Below are positions 44,508-58,000 of a stretch of DNA of 64,000 nt, piece by piece. The notes under the pieces are model-generated. The model did not search any database. It saw nothing but the letters and a program-made list of their open reading frames with translations, and was not told the origin of the DNA. A program made the translations under genes and the position numbers. Source of the DNA: Aulostomus chinensis (lineage: Eukaryota > Chordata > Actinopteri > Syngnathiformes > Aulostomidae); the NCBI GenBank assembly GCA_037954235.1, contig JBBMOA010000021.1:5795001-5859000 (forward strand). The letters are read 5' to 3'. Within the stretch, counting starts at the first letter, position 1. Each line of letters starts with the position of its first letter.

Positions 44508-47500
44508 ATGAACGTCGTCAAAGACAACAAAGACCTGGCCTGTTTCTACACCACCAAGCACTCCTGGAGGGGAAAGTAAGACCATTAAGACCGCCGATAG
44601 GATTTCAGGGACGGTGGCATCGGCTCTCTCATATCATCTTTGTGTTGTTTTCCTGAACTGTTCTCCTCATCACTGTGTCGAGGAGGTTTGGGAAAATCCT
44701 GACTCGGTCTTTCCATTGTGTTGACTTCCTTATCTTACTCAAGGAGCCTTGTTTGCAGTCGCTGATCAGTGGTCGAGTGACCTGTGTAGCTTGGCCTATC
44801 TTGTGACAGGTTACCCTAAATATCATTGGGATTTAGAGCCGGGATGAGGCGTGAGATGTAGGCCAACGTGGAATTCGGCATTACCATGAGTTCCCCCAAA
44901 CTTAAGCTAATGAGATTTTTGTTTATTTTTAATCAGGATTTGTGATTGTTGCTGCAAATAAGCTCAAACAATTGTCAATGGGATTTGCAAGTTTTTCTTG
45001 CGGATAATATTTACAAATGAGCACTTCCTTTGGGATTATTTTGGAAGTGTTAATGCAGTCTTTTGAAGTACAAAGCTAAAGTTTTGCCAAGATACCTTTG
45101 TGCTTCTTCTGTTTCTCAGTTTAATGACGTTTGATATCCTCGACAGCCTGAGGACACATAAATTTACGAGCGCAGCGCCGATGTATTTTATGTCATCCAA
45201 CAAAATGGGGAAATACCTCTTAAACTATGGTGAACCACAGACCTTCAGGCATGTAAACCCATTCAAAAAGCCCTTGACTCTGGGAGCAGTCCTAACTTTT
45301 GACGCTCTATACTCTCTCTCGACAAAAGCAGACTGCTGATACTTCTGTAAAGGGTACAGTAGGTCGAAGTCTGTTCTTTTACATGAGTAGTTGTCCATAT
45401 ATTAACCTGCTTGGAATTACTTCTTGTGTGCACAGTGAGCTGCTACCTGTGACTAAATACATCGTAAGAATTTTACCTCAGATTGTGTAACGCTTGATGA
45501 ATTCATATTTTCCCTTGATAAAGATTGTAACATTAATATTTTTGTGTATCCAGTGGGCACTGGTTTTATTCCACTGCAGCATTGAACTCTAGGATGAGGC
45601 CATTTTGTTTATGCTGTGACCATAAGCCTAAATTTAGGGTGATTGATTAATGTCAAACATGCACGCTTCCGTCGATTCAGGCCTAGTATTAGATCGGACA
45701 TGTCAAAGCCTCTCGGTAGCAGTCAGAGCTGCAGAATAGACGAGCTCCAGTTTGAGGGGAGAGCCAGCAGGGAGATCATATTACCAATACCTGCTCTGTA
45801 AATGCCTGCGTCCCATTAACGGAGGTAACTTAAGCGGGGCTGCCAAGCATCGGCCATCAGCAGAGTTCCATTCCGCTAATGCTCCCTGAAGGGTCCTGCC
45901 AGACCGGCGTCGACACATGTGAGGCGGACAGCGGGGACGGGTCTGGGACGAGCTTGTTGAGTTGGTCACGTGTTGTAACATTCATTGATTGACTTCCAGG
46001 ATTGAGAAAGAATGTTATAAATAGCATAGTGGTGCTGTGTTAGATGAGAGAGAAATGAAAACTAGTTTAGTGGCCTATGAAGGAACAACCCTTGTTACCA
46101 GCGTATCTCTTCTTATTGTTGTGGAACATTCTGGAATGTTTTTTTTCTTCAGTGGTTTGTAGATTTTAAAAGAAAATATATATGCTTACATATCATCCAA
46201 ATTGGTGTTGACAGTTTTTTTTTTTTTTTCCCCTGATAGAGTGACACGTCAAGAGAATCCAAAGAAAATCATAGCAACTTTTGTCAAATAGTGTAATTAA
46301 TCCTGGCCTTGGATGAAGCAGGATTGTTTCAGTTACGGTGCCATAAAAGCAGACGTTAATTACACACTGCTCTGTGATTAGCTTGTCTCCTTGGCCTCCT
46401 ACAGGCGGGTGACAAGTTGAAGGAAAAACCTCAATGAAAAACTGTGGAAACATTACAACAACAGAAGTCTCCACACTGGATAGGGGGATTGGCCTTTCCA
46501 GTGGCCAGAACTGAAACCAATTGAAAACCCCGATTCGGAACCAAAATCATCAAAACACCAAATGGAGTCTTTTTTTAGGGGGGGTGGGGGGTGGGGTGGG
46601 GTTAGCTCTCCAGAGACTTGGAGATTTTAGATTCTTTGCTGAACTGCACTGAAGCTGTTCTGGTGGCACCTTATGTTTGCTCGACCTTAAATTTGTCACG
46701 CGTTTATACTTCAAATGCTGATTTGAAAGGATGCTACTATGAAAGAGACACCGATAAGTCTGAAAAAGGCTTGATTTGAGCAGAATTGTTAAAATACTAC
46801 CAAGGATCAAAGATGTCTTGTCATTCAGTGCTAAATTTTTTTTACCTGAGGAGGAAATCTGCAAGGGCTGATTCATTTTTGTTGTTGTAAAAGTGCTTTG
46901 CCAACTTGCTGAAATGTCAAACTAAACAGTTGAAACCACCACATAATTTTCATTTTCTCACAATAATTGAAACATTTGGTGTCCAGAAACACAGTCGAGG
47001 TATCATTCTTGATAATTCTTAACATTTTTGAACCCCACCCAGCTTTAATAGCGTTTGCTATTTTTAACTGACTTGAGCTATGCGACTCTTCACAAGACAG
47101 GCGAAAATATTTCAGATTTTATCTAACCTAATTACATTTGTGCAGAGAATGGCCGGCTTTGCTTTGAATCGGATCATTTCTAAAACTACCACATGAACTG
47201 TTCCTGGTTGGACTTGTCCGAGTGTGCGCTCAGCTCGGCGGTTCAGTTTTCTCCCTCTCTCTTTGCTCGTGGTAAGGCTCAGTTGTCTCGTGAGCTCGGC
47301 TTGTGAAGAGCGTTAGATCTGTCAGAGCATCCCGCCGATGAAGGCTCTCCCCATGAACTCCTCACAGCTTTCTGAGCCATTGAGGAGTTTCGCCTTTCAA
47401 GCAAAACACCAACCATCTTATTTGAATGCCCCTACTTCTCATTGTCTTCTAACAACAGGGAAACCTGATTGCTTTAGATACTCAAAGAGAGATTTGTCAG

Positions 47501-50500
47501 GAATTTTACACTTTCATGAGTTCTTTATACCAGTGCACATAAGCTAATACCCCATCAGTCTGTTTACAAGTTCCATTGGTGTGTCAGGCCCCTGTTGCTC
47601 AAGTTCAGCTCTCCTTCCTCTGTGAAATCCGGTGTTTTTTTTTTTTTTTTATGACTCCCATCATCACCCTTACTTTGTCATGTTGACAAAACCTCAAATC
47701 TTGAACTTTGTCTGTCTTTGTGCAGAATTATACATATTTTTTTATGAAGAGGGGAGGCAGTTGCTAACAGTAAACTCAGATACAGGAAGTTGCTTAACGT
47801 GATACATTATGAAACATTGGAAGTGGAAGGAAAAGCTGCAAGGACGTGCAGTACAGCCCAAACAGAAAGAAGAACAGTGTCCTGTTACTGAGCGCTGCGT
47901 CCGTGTCACTGTAGTCTCCTCATCACATGAAGGATTCAGATCCTCCCAGCGGTTTTTGACCATTCGGTGCAAATCACACAGTTATTTTAATAATTCCACC
48001 TGTTTCCACACCTTCACAGCAGCTATAGGTTTCCATTCATAGCAGTGCTAAGCGGAAATGAAGATAAAATGCACTTCAGATGGCTCAAAGCTACAGCTCT
48101 GCATCATTTCAAGCCTTATACAAATGAATGGCGTTGCTGTGCACCTGTTCTTCCAGTGCAACCTGCCTTCTTAGCATATGATGGTGGAGGGTGAGTTCAG
48201 ATCTGCGAGGTGACGTTTTTATATCTGCACAGCAGCGCCTGTTATGCCCAGCAGTGATGTCAAGTGTAGCTAATTTCTCGTTCATAGGTTAGACGTTGGA
48301 TAGTTATTTAAATAAGTTGGCTGGCTGGTTATTATGAAGTTTCCCCTTAATTCTTATGCTTCCAACCAGGGAGGCTGTTATTTTTGAAGCTGATTGAGCC
48401 GATATGTGATATTGTCTGTGTAAAAACAAGTTTATATGATATCTGCATATCTAAAGACATTGTGAGGTAAATTCTATACTCACTACATCATTTCCTCGTC
48501 TTAACCGACAGATGAGGAGTAACGTTTCGAATAGAAACATTCTCATTATTGTTTAAAGAGATGTCGTTGTGGTCGTGCGGTTACGCATGCTGCTCTTCTT
48601 CCCCCTGTTAGCTGTGAAATATGTTGTCAGCTTCAAGTGAGAGCGTTTGAATGAAAGAAGAAACGTGACTTCTTCAGATGCAGCACATATCACCTGCTGA
48701 GCAAAACTATGACGGATTCCCTCCACGCAGAGTAATTGCTGAAGTGACCAGCTGTAGAGGCACATAAAACATCTGAGCGTGACACTTGCACTGGTCAGGG
48801 AGAGGTGAATTTTTCTCTACAGAGATAGAATTAAGGTAAAAAAAAAAAATCTGCCTCCAGAGAATGAATAATTAACCAGGGTTGTGCTGACACTCGGGTA
48901 CACCAGCCATTTAGCAACAAGGGCAGGACAGGAAAGAGGCAGCACCCTCAGAACACAGCAGCTCTCCGATTTTATTTATTTTTTTCAAGGTGACACAGTA
49001 GTGAAGAACAGTGAGTGAGTATGTTGTTCCAGCATTTGAACAGTACATGGAAATGACGTTCGAATCATTGTGAGGACGGAGGGCGGCCGACTCTGGGATG
49101 CGCCTGGACATAATATTCCACTCCGGCCTCGCCTCAGGCCTCTGCATGACCTGTCTGTTTGTGTTTAGTCATGTACTGCGTTTTTGATGGAACTAGCTGC
49201 CTGAATGCTAACTACACCAGACCTCCTCATGTCACCCAGCACTGATAAGGATGTGCAAGACAAAAAAAAAAAAAAAAAAGGAGCCCCGTCAGCATGTTCA
49301 TTTTTGCTGGCTAATAAGTGGAGGGACAGTGTGAGAAACAACACAGACAGAAGAACGCCGCATTCCATTCAATACATTGTCTGGTCAACGTGTTTCAGAT
49401 AGAATTTCACTCCGTGATTCTTTTAAGTAACTGGTAATATTCCTAAAGCGTCAACCTGCTGCTGGTGTTTTTAGGTGGCCAGCTGTTCCTGCAGTGATAA
49501 ATAGTTGACTTATTTCTATCTGTGCCAAAGCAGTTGACCAGCTTTTACACTCGCCATCCTTTCGAGCCACGCCGCAAGAAGTCCAACTGAAACTCGGTCT
49601 AAATCACTGAGCAGCTGAGCCTGTGCGCTGCCACCAATGCTCAGCTTAGCATGCAAAAATGTTGCAAAATGTAATTTCACACTTCCTTCCTATAATGTGT
49701 GAAAGCCACACTCTCGTAAGTTTCAGTGCTGACTGTTTTGGTGTCAAAGACAAAGCTGCTGCCAACATACAGCAATTTGTGACCTTTCATTTAAGATCCA
49801 AGACTCAAAACAGAAATGCAGGCATGCCGGTGAGATTCAGCCAGATGACTTCACATGTGGTGCCACAAATAAGGGCCACATGTTTGATTTTCATGTGCCT
49901 GCTCTGGCTAGCTGGCTAGTTTCGCCGTGCTTGTGCATTATCTAAGCTTTTGGCTCATAGAGATGTCAGGAAGCAACCGTGGCTGACATCATCCGCTAAC
50001 TGAGCACGCAATGACATCACCTTGACTAATAAAAGTACGGTAACACTCAGAGCTGGAATCTCTCTGTCGGAATTAACTGGAAATTTAGAGGAATTTTTGA
50101 AACAATGTTTTTCTTGTTATTTCTCAACATAGACAGTTTGTAATGCACATTTTTCAGCTTTAGCTACGTGTGAGCGGAATGTTGATGGTTTCTGTCGGTG
50201 CGTGCCCAGGGCGTGGCCTTAAAAGTCCTGCAGTAGCGTGCAAGATGCTAATGTTAAGCGCATGTGATTAAAAAATGCTCCAGCATGTCTGGTTTATTCC
50301 TGTTGATTCCCGTGAAAAGTTTCTGACTTAAAAAAAAAAAAGTACAAAACTTCCAAAATTCTTGAGATTAACTTCACATAGAAAATTCCTGGAAAGTTTC
50401 CACCACGTGTCTTGAAACTTTTCACCTCATTCATATTAGTAAGGGGCCTCATTCGTCCCGTACCTGCTCCTCTCAGGCATCCTGCCTGGTGTCTTCATAT

Positions 50501-53500
50501 GTAGAGAGATTATAGTTTGTTTTTTTTTTTTTTCAGTATTTCAGGTCTGTGTACAAAAAGTTTACATTATTTCAGTTGAACACCTCATGTTTGAAAGGCT
50601 GCCACTCATTCGCTGTCTCTCCCACATTCACTGCTAATACAATGCGACAGCCCGCGCTGACCCGGGTGTCCTTGCTTGGTGATTATCTGGCTCATCCCAT
50701 ATCTCTGTGTTCCAGGTACAAGAGAGTCTTCTCAATAGGAACCCATGGCATTACCACGTACAACCCTGCCACATTAGAAGTAACAAATCAGGTCAGTGTG
50801 TTTGCAGAACATGACAGAGGGATCGTACGTCTCGTGTCACTGAGGGGAACTTCCTCTACGCTTCAGATACTAGATCCCCACAGCTCCTCATGGGATGTGT
50901 GCTGCTCTTCGCACCACATAACTTTTGAAAATCCATTCGAAGTGCTTTTGCTAAATACCGATTAAATGTGCTTCGTGGAATGTTTTTAAATTCTTCAAGC
51001 TTTTAGTACTGAACTGGGAACATGTCATAATCAATATTTATCAGATATGAAACCTCTTAATCACATCACTAAACAGCTTGATAGAACTGAAAATGGCATC
51101 ATAGCTTTAAAAAATTTTTATGTGTGACATGAACTCTTGCTCTTTCTGTTGCCAGTGGCCTTACGGAGACATTTGCGGTATCGGCCCTGTAGGAAAAGGT
51201 CAGGGAACAGAGTTCAACCTCACATTCCGCAAGGGCAGTGGCAAGAAGTCGGAAACGCTCAAGTTCTCCACGGAGCATCGGACAGAGCTGCTCACAGAAG
51301 CACTGGTGAGTACAAAACCCACCCAGCTGCAGTCATTCACCTCGAAGGGAACACTTACTCATTTAGCGGGTGTTTCTGTAAGAGACTTAACATGTTTCAG
51401 CACAGTGGGAGACCCTGGAGTGAGCAAGAATTACTTAATCTGTTCAGGTAGCGGAGGAAGAGATGTGCCTGATTGATGGATGAGGCCTGTTCATGCTCTC
51501 TGTGGCTGCAGATTTCTGCTGTGTTGTTCTTAAAAATTGCTTCAAAGTCATTTCATCTACCGTGGAGAGTGCGCACGGAGAACACAAATCACACGCCGGG
51601 CACGAATGCGAATCAGCACTTCAGCTGATACTGTGAAGACATAAAATCATGCTAATGTGTTAGAAAACTGCCATTAGGGTTGATATTTCCCAGCTGAACC
51701 ATTGTAATTACACCAAGTGTCACACAGGATGAGTTAACATCATGTTATGTTTGTTGCATTTAATATCCATTTCCTGATTTATTTATTTATTTATTTTTTT
51801 TTTTACATTCACAGAGGTTCAGAACAGAGTTTTCAGAGGGAAAGATCACAGGCAGGGTAAGTACCGAGATATAGGAATGCAAGAGTTCAAGGAAAATACA
51901 AGTAATTCATTGTATGTTTGCCACTAAATCACTGTGTCACAACAGCGTTACAACTGCTACAAGCACCACTGGAGTGACACACGGAAGCCTGTCAATTTAG
52001 AGGTGACGCCGGGCGGCATCGACCAGATAGACCCTCTCACCAACAGGGTGCTATGTTCCTATGACTATCGCAACATTGAGGGCTTCGTGGAGGTCTCTGA
52101 TTACCAGGGAGGATTCTGTATCCTGTACGGAGGCTTCAGCAGGCTGGTACATCTTTCTAGGGTTTCAATTAGTCTTTCATGTGTTATTTGTAAAATATGA
52201 ATTAAGATTTCCTCACCTCAATCCCCCCCCCTCCCCCCTCTCCCTCTCTCTCAGCATCTGTTTGCCTCAGAGCACCGTGATGAAATCATCCGTAGCGCCA
52301 TAGAGCATGCTGGGAACTTCATCGGCATCATGCTACGACTGAGAAAGGAGCCGCTGACCTTCGAGGGCTACGTGACCGACAGGTTGGGGAAGTACAGCTC
52401 AGACGAGAGCATCACTTCCCTGGCTGAGTTTGTGGTGCAGAAGATCACCCCTCGCCACCCGGTTAGAACATTCCTCTGCCTCTCATGTAAAAAATGTGCA
52501 GCATTTTTAATATGTTTTTGATACGAGACCATATTTTCAGATTAAAATTGCAGTAACATCAGTGACTCCCTTAAATATTGATTAACTTCATGAAAATTTT
52601 AAGCCCTGAGGAATATTGAATGTTTCTCTACTGTCCTCTTACCACTTCCTGTCAGTCAAATGTTTGTTCTATGTCTGGTATGGTAATACAGAATACGAGG
52701 CTGCACATATTTACCTTTAGCATAGAGAGACAAATGGTTGCTATTTTGTTAATTTTTAATTTTATGTCATCGGTTCAAACTGTCAGGGGATGCAGAGAGA
52801 GTTTAGTAGCTTAATCGTCTGTGTTTATAAGCTCCAAAAATAATTTGAATCACTTGAATTCCATGTTTACAATATTTCAAGTTACGTACCATGTTTATCA
52901 CATAATAATATTGGTCTACTCACTCACAGTGTTCTTAGTAAAATGACTAGGATCTCACACCACTGATCCACATTTCAGGGGCCCGGTGGAATTTTAGAAG
53001 ACATTTTTACTAATAATTTTCAGTTTCAGGTCAGTTGTTCCAAATTGAGGTTTTCAGTCACCTATTTTACCTCCAGTAAAGATGAAAACATGAAAATCCA
53101 GACATTCATTTTGCCATTGGTAACTAAATTTGCTCCTCTTGTCTTGCAGCCGTGCGCTTCCACCTCCCTGAAAGTTCAAACTCATGTGAAATAATCACGG
53201 ATATGACTTTTACTCCTCTTTTGTGTAATCCAACAGCCCTCGTGTAATAATGTGGTAACAACACGTTGACCGTCGTTGAGGCTTGTGTGCTCCAAGATGA
53301 TCCCTAGCTTTCGTCACTTTTTTCCACTAATGGCTAAAGATTCAGGACATGACCAATTGAAACTTGCAGTGCTCCGGAACAGGCCGTCGGACCGCCTGCA
53401 ACAAGTGGAGCCCGTGTGTTGTATATCACCGCTCTTTGGTGTCAGCACGAATGTTTGGTTTAAGGCCATTCGGGATTTTGATACTCTGACGTCTTCCAGG

Positions 53501-55043
53501 AGCCCGTCAAGCGTATCCTGGCCCTGACGGAGACATGTCTAGTGGAGAGAGACCCTGCCTCATACAACATAGTCACCATCAAACCCTTTGGAGAGGTGAG
53601 CTCCCAGCAGTTACATCAACTCATTTCAAGATCAAAACTGAAGCCTTTTCAGCAGTTATGTGGTATCCAGTTATGCTCCGGTGTAGATGAATGCTCATCA
53701 AGCTGCCTGTCTTTGTTTCATTGTGTAGCAACTTCATCGCAGTCCTTTAACACTTGTCCTCACTCCTATGCCACTCTTTCCTCTCCTTCAGGTGTTTGCT
53801 CTCATCTGTGACGTAGACAACCCTCAGGTGTTTACCGTTGAATTCATCAGAGGCCAGATTCGGAGGTTCTCCTCCACAGAAAGGTACACAGTAAATGTCT
53901 TTATCTAAGAGCACTTTTAGTTAGTTAAATGTTTGGAAAGTCCTTGTACGTTTGTCTTTGATCTGTACCGTTTCCTGTATTTCCAACATGGTAAGTCGGC
54001 CTGCTTGCATGTCTCTGCTGCAGTGTTTTGAGTCTGTTACTGTCGACTCATTCGTGAATTAGTCAACTTGTGTGTGCCTCTGCAGGGACTCGCTCTTAGC
54101 CAGCTTACTCGATGGAGTCCGTGCATCAGGCAACCGGGACGTGTGTGTCAAGATGGCACCCACACAGCGAGGGCAGAGATGGGGCCTTCTGAGCATGCCT
54201 GTCGATGAGGAGGTGGAGAGTCTGCATCTCAAATTCCTGGCTGCACCTCCCAGTGAGTCCCATTGCAGCACTTAGACTATTCTGTTGAATTTTGTTGATT
54301 GTCATTTAGGGTTTTATTAAGTGTTAATTAAAAATGCTGCAGTGTTAAGAGATGTGATGACATATGATGTGTGATGATGTCACACATTTCCTTTTCAAAC
54401 AACCTTCTTTGCCTTTTGCATGCACCGTGAAGTCTCACAAACTTTTCAGAGCAAAACGATTTAGATTCCCGAGTTTACCAGGTGCACCTGAATGCCCCCT
54501 GATATCCCCTATCATAACAGGCACCTTACAAACTGTTGTACAGCCTCAACTGATCTTTGCTTTTCTTCAGTGGACTGCATCTCTGAATGTTGGACAATGT
54601 GATGTGTCATGCAGGGTAGCACCTCAGTTTTTGTGCATCAGGAGGTGAAAAAGTGTTCCGTGAACAAGACCTAATAACTTTCACACTCTTCCCTCTGTGT
54701 AGACGGGAACTTTGCCGACGCAGTGTTCCGATTCAATGCCAACATATCCTACAGTGGTGTGCTACATGCAGTAACCCAAGATGTGAGTGTTCCACACCTA
54801 CATTAGTGCTGAAGCAGTATTCATGCTCATTTCCTCACGTCGATCTCTCTCATTCTCCCTTCGTTCTCTGTAGGGTCTTTTCTCTGAGAACAAAGAGAAG
54901 CTCATCAACAATGCCATCCTGGCACTTCTATTCCAGGAGGCTGAGCTGCCTTCTCTTAACTCTGAGCTAGAGAGCCATTTCCAGGCTATCCGACGGTTGG
55001 TGGCCTCCAAGGCGGGCTTCCAAGCCTTCACCCAGCTGCCCAA
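44508..55043 (+). CDS. dnajc13: dnajc13 coding exons 2-12 (residues 1 to about 450)
   Basis: Coding pieces: 44508-44575 (exon 2 begins at 44495), 50716-50791, 51156-51305, 51815-51856, 51946-52146, 52255-52461, 53500-53595, 53792-53883, 54086-54252, 54703-54782, 54874-55043. They encode the lipid-binding N-terminal region. Landmarks are KHSWRGKYKRVFS, GKGQGTEFNLTFRKGSGKK, RYNCYKHHWSD, GGFCILYGGFSRL, ESITSLAEFVVQKITPRH, LLASLLDGVRASGNRDVCVK, GLLSMPVDEEVESLHL and FRFNANISYSGVLHAVTQD. Exon 7 ends at RHP before EPVKRIL, one residue shorter than the mammalian RHSEP, and uses a weak GTTAGA donor. All phases close. Confidence 0.93.
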
Positions 55044-58000
55044 GTAAGAACGCAGCAGATGTGCGAGTCTCCCTTCCTGCATGTATTTCTTTTAAATACT
55101 TGTGTGTTGAGCTGCTGTTAACAGGCATGCTCTGTCATTCCAAGGTCTGGTCAAGGGTCTGGACTCACAGATGGAACGTAAATATGAATCCATACATCTC
55201 AGTCTGCCCTATTTCCCTCTCCCTCTTATTCTTTTCCAGACTCTTCCTTAGCTGGCTGTCCGTCAGCCCCCTGTTCTTTAGTTTTCTTCTTAAACCTCCA
55301 GCTCTCAGACAGCCATGTCACAAGGAAGGTTATATCACTTCACTTTTCCAGTCGATCCGTCTGCCTCGACTTGTCTTGACCTTCCACTCTCGCCATGTCC
55401 TCCTTTTATTGTGCATCCATTTTTTTCTCCCGCTGTCTTCCGTTGTCAACGTTTACATACATCTAACGTGGATTTGAGAGCCTTGGTAGTATTTCAGGGT
55501 CACTGAGATGTATGAGAGGAGCTGTATTTACTGTATTTTTTTGTTCCTGTTGAATTGCTGATGAGTCAGAATTGGTTTACCTAAAAGATTCTTTGCTGGA
55601 GTACTTTGGTGTTTTTCTCCCACAACCACAAGTTGCACACATACGGAAAAAACACACACACACACCCTTAATAAACACTATTTTATGATCATTCCCAGTT
55701 CAACAAATCGATTGTGAAAGCCAGTGAGCAAAAGAAACAACAAACCACTCTCAAGCAACGACTTCTTTGCATATCCAACCCCAGACCTCTTTGAAATAAT
55801 ACGTGTCGCTATTTGGATGCTTTGTATTATGTCCTATTTCTTAACCTAAACCTTTTTGTTGTTGTTGTTGTTGTTGGGTTTTTTTTGTTTGGTGGTAGTG
55901 GTAAATCTGTGAATGCATGTTGTGTGTTCCAGGTTCAGGGAAAAGCTGGGAGTAAAGACGGTAAAAGCTTTAAAAAGGAACAACAATGGTGTGACACATG
56001 CTGCTATAGACATGCTCTGTGCCCTTATGTGTGTACGTACCACCTAAACATTTCTCTACTCTTATACCTACGTATCACAGCTCCATCTGTTTGTCTCTGG
56101 AGTCGTTTTCACTCTCCCTCTTTTATCCTCCCATCCAGCCGATGCACGATGACTACGACCTGAGGCAGGAGCAGCTGAACAAGGCGTCCCTGCTGTCTTC
56201 GAGGAAGTTCCTGGAAAACCTGCTTGAAAAATTCATCACTAATGTGGTACATTTCTTTGTGATATCGTCAGGCTGCCTGGAATTTCAGCTCAGAACAATG
56301 AGAAAATGTTTAAAAAAAAGCATCTCTTTTCATACATGTATGTTTTTTTAATATCCCAAATCTCACCTGTCTTTCTCTTGTCTTCCAGGACCATGGGACA
56401 GGAGCGTTGGTCATCAGCTCCTTGCTAGACTTCCTAACGTTCGCCCTCTGCGCCCCCTACAGTGAGACCACAGAGGGGCAGCAGTTTGACATGCTGCTGG
56501 AGATGGTTGCCTCCGACGGACGCACGCTTTTCAAACTGTTCCAGGTGGGACGGCTAAGGAGGCAGCTCCAGAGATAATAGCGATGTGCCTGATTACTAGG
56601 TAGATTCATCTGTGTTCTCTTGCCTCCATCTCTAGCACCCCTCCATGGCAATAGTGAAGGGAGCAGGTCTGGTAATGAAGGCCATTATCGAGGTAATGAA
56701 GCGATAATCATTATTTCAGTGATGACTACATGATTCTCAGGGCTCAAGGGTTCAAACCAACTGTGTGTTTGTTGTAATTCAGGAAGGAGACAAGGAAATA
56801 GCCACAAAAATGCAAGAGCTGGCACTGAGTGAAGGGGCTCTTCCAAGGCACCTGCACACGTCGCTGTTCACCATCAGCTCAGACCAGAGGATGCTGACCA
56901 ACAGGTCCGAGCTCCATGAATACTAACAAATCAGGCATTCTGCTGTCAGGGCCTCATGGAAGCTACTTGTAGTGCATCTTTCATGCAGACGATAACAGTC
57001 GATAAAATCTCAACAAGGTTTCTGCTCCGGCAGCCAAATAGGGAAAAAGCATCATATTTTTGTTTTTCTAACAGACAACTGAGTCGTCACCTGGTGGGAC
57101 TGTGGACAGCAGAGAACCCTGTTGCTATGAACCTCCTGAAGAGAATACTGGTAACCATTTAAGCATAACACTGTCTAAGATTCCTGGGGATGCTGTTAAT
57201 GTCATGATTTTAAGTTCTCACCCATTTGACTTTGCAGCCGACCGGCCTGCTGGCTTACATGGACAGTCCTGACCCCGTCCCAGAGAAAGATGTGGACAGA
57301 ATGCACATCCGAGACAACCTGAAAATTGCAACGGTATCTAGAAAATTGCAGCAAAGCCTTTTCTCCAGATCACGCACATCATATTTTACAGCCCGATTGT
57401 TTTATTCTCTTTTCTCACAGGACCAGCTGAACCGAAACAAGGTGCCCGAGTGGCAGCGGATAGCCGGCAAAGCAGCCAAAGAGGTGGAGAAGTTTGCCAA
57501 GGAGAAGGCGGATCTGGTACTGATGCACTGGAGAGATAAGATGGGCATTGCCCAGAAGGAGGTGAGGATTCCTCTCGTATGAAGTGACTGATTTACCGCT
57601 GGTCAATCCAGCAAGCCTACTGCTACCGCTGCTAACTGCTAAGGTGTCTCTAACCGTTGCTCCTCCTGCTGGTGCCGAGCAGTACTGCAGATTCCAGATT
57701 TAATAACACCTTTAATGCTGCAGCTGTTTTTGCATGGAGAGCGGCGGCTGCCTGCCACACACACTGTGCGTGCCAACAAATCACATTGGACCTCCTTCTG
57801 TAAAGATACAGACAAGTGAGAAATAAAAGGAAGAACCAACACTCGGTTCCCTTGTTAAGAGCTTTGCCGGCCACAACAACCTCATATTGTCCAGGCCTGA
57901 ATTCTGCAGGTTGAGTGGAACGCTGCTGGAGGACTATAACACCATCCTTCCAAAAGATGTTCCTTCATTTGCTGCTTTGATGACAGGCGGGATTTAAATC

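Noticed and set aside
51120..51476. 118-codon single-frame ORF
   Set aside because: It is dnajc13 exon 4 extended into both introns; the true exon is 51156-51305.
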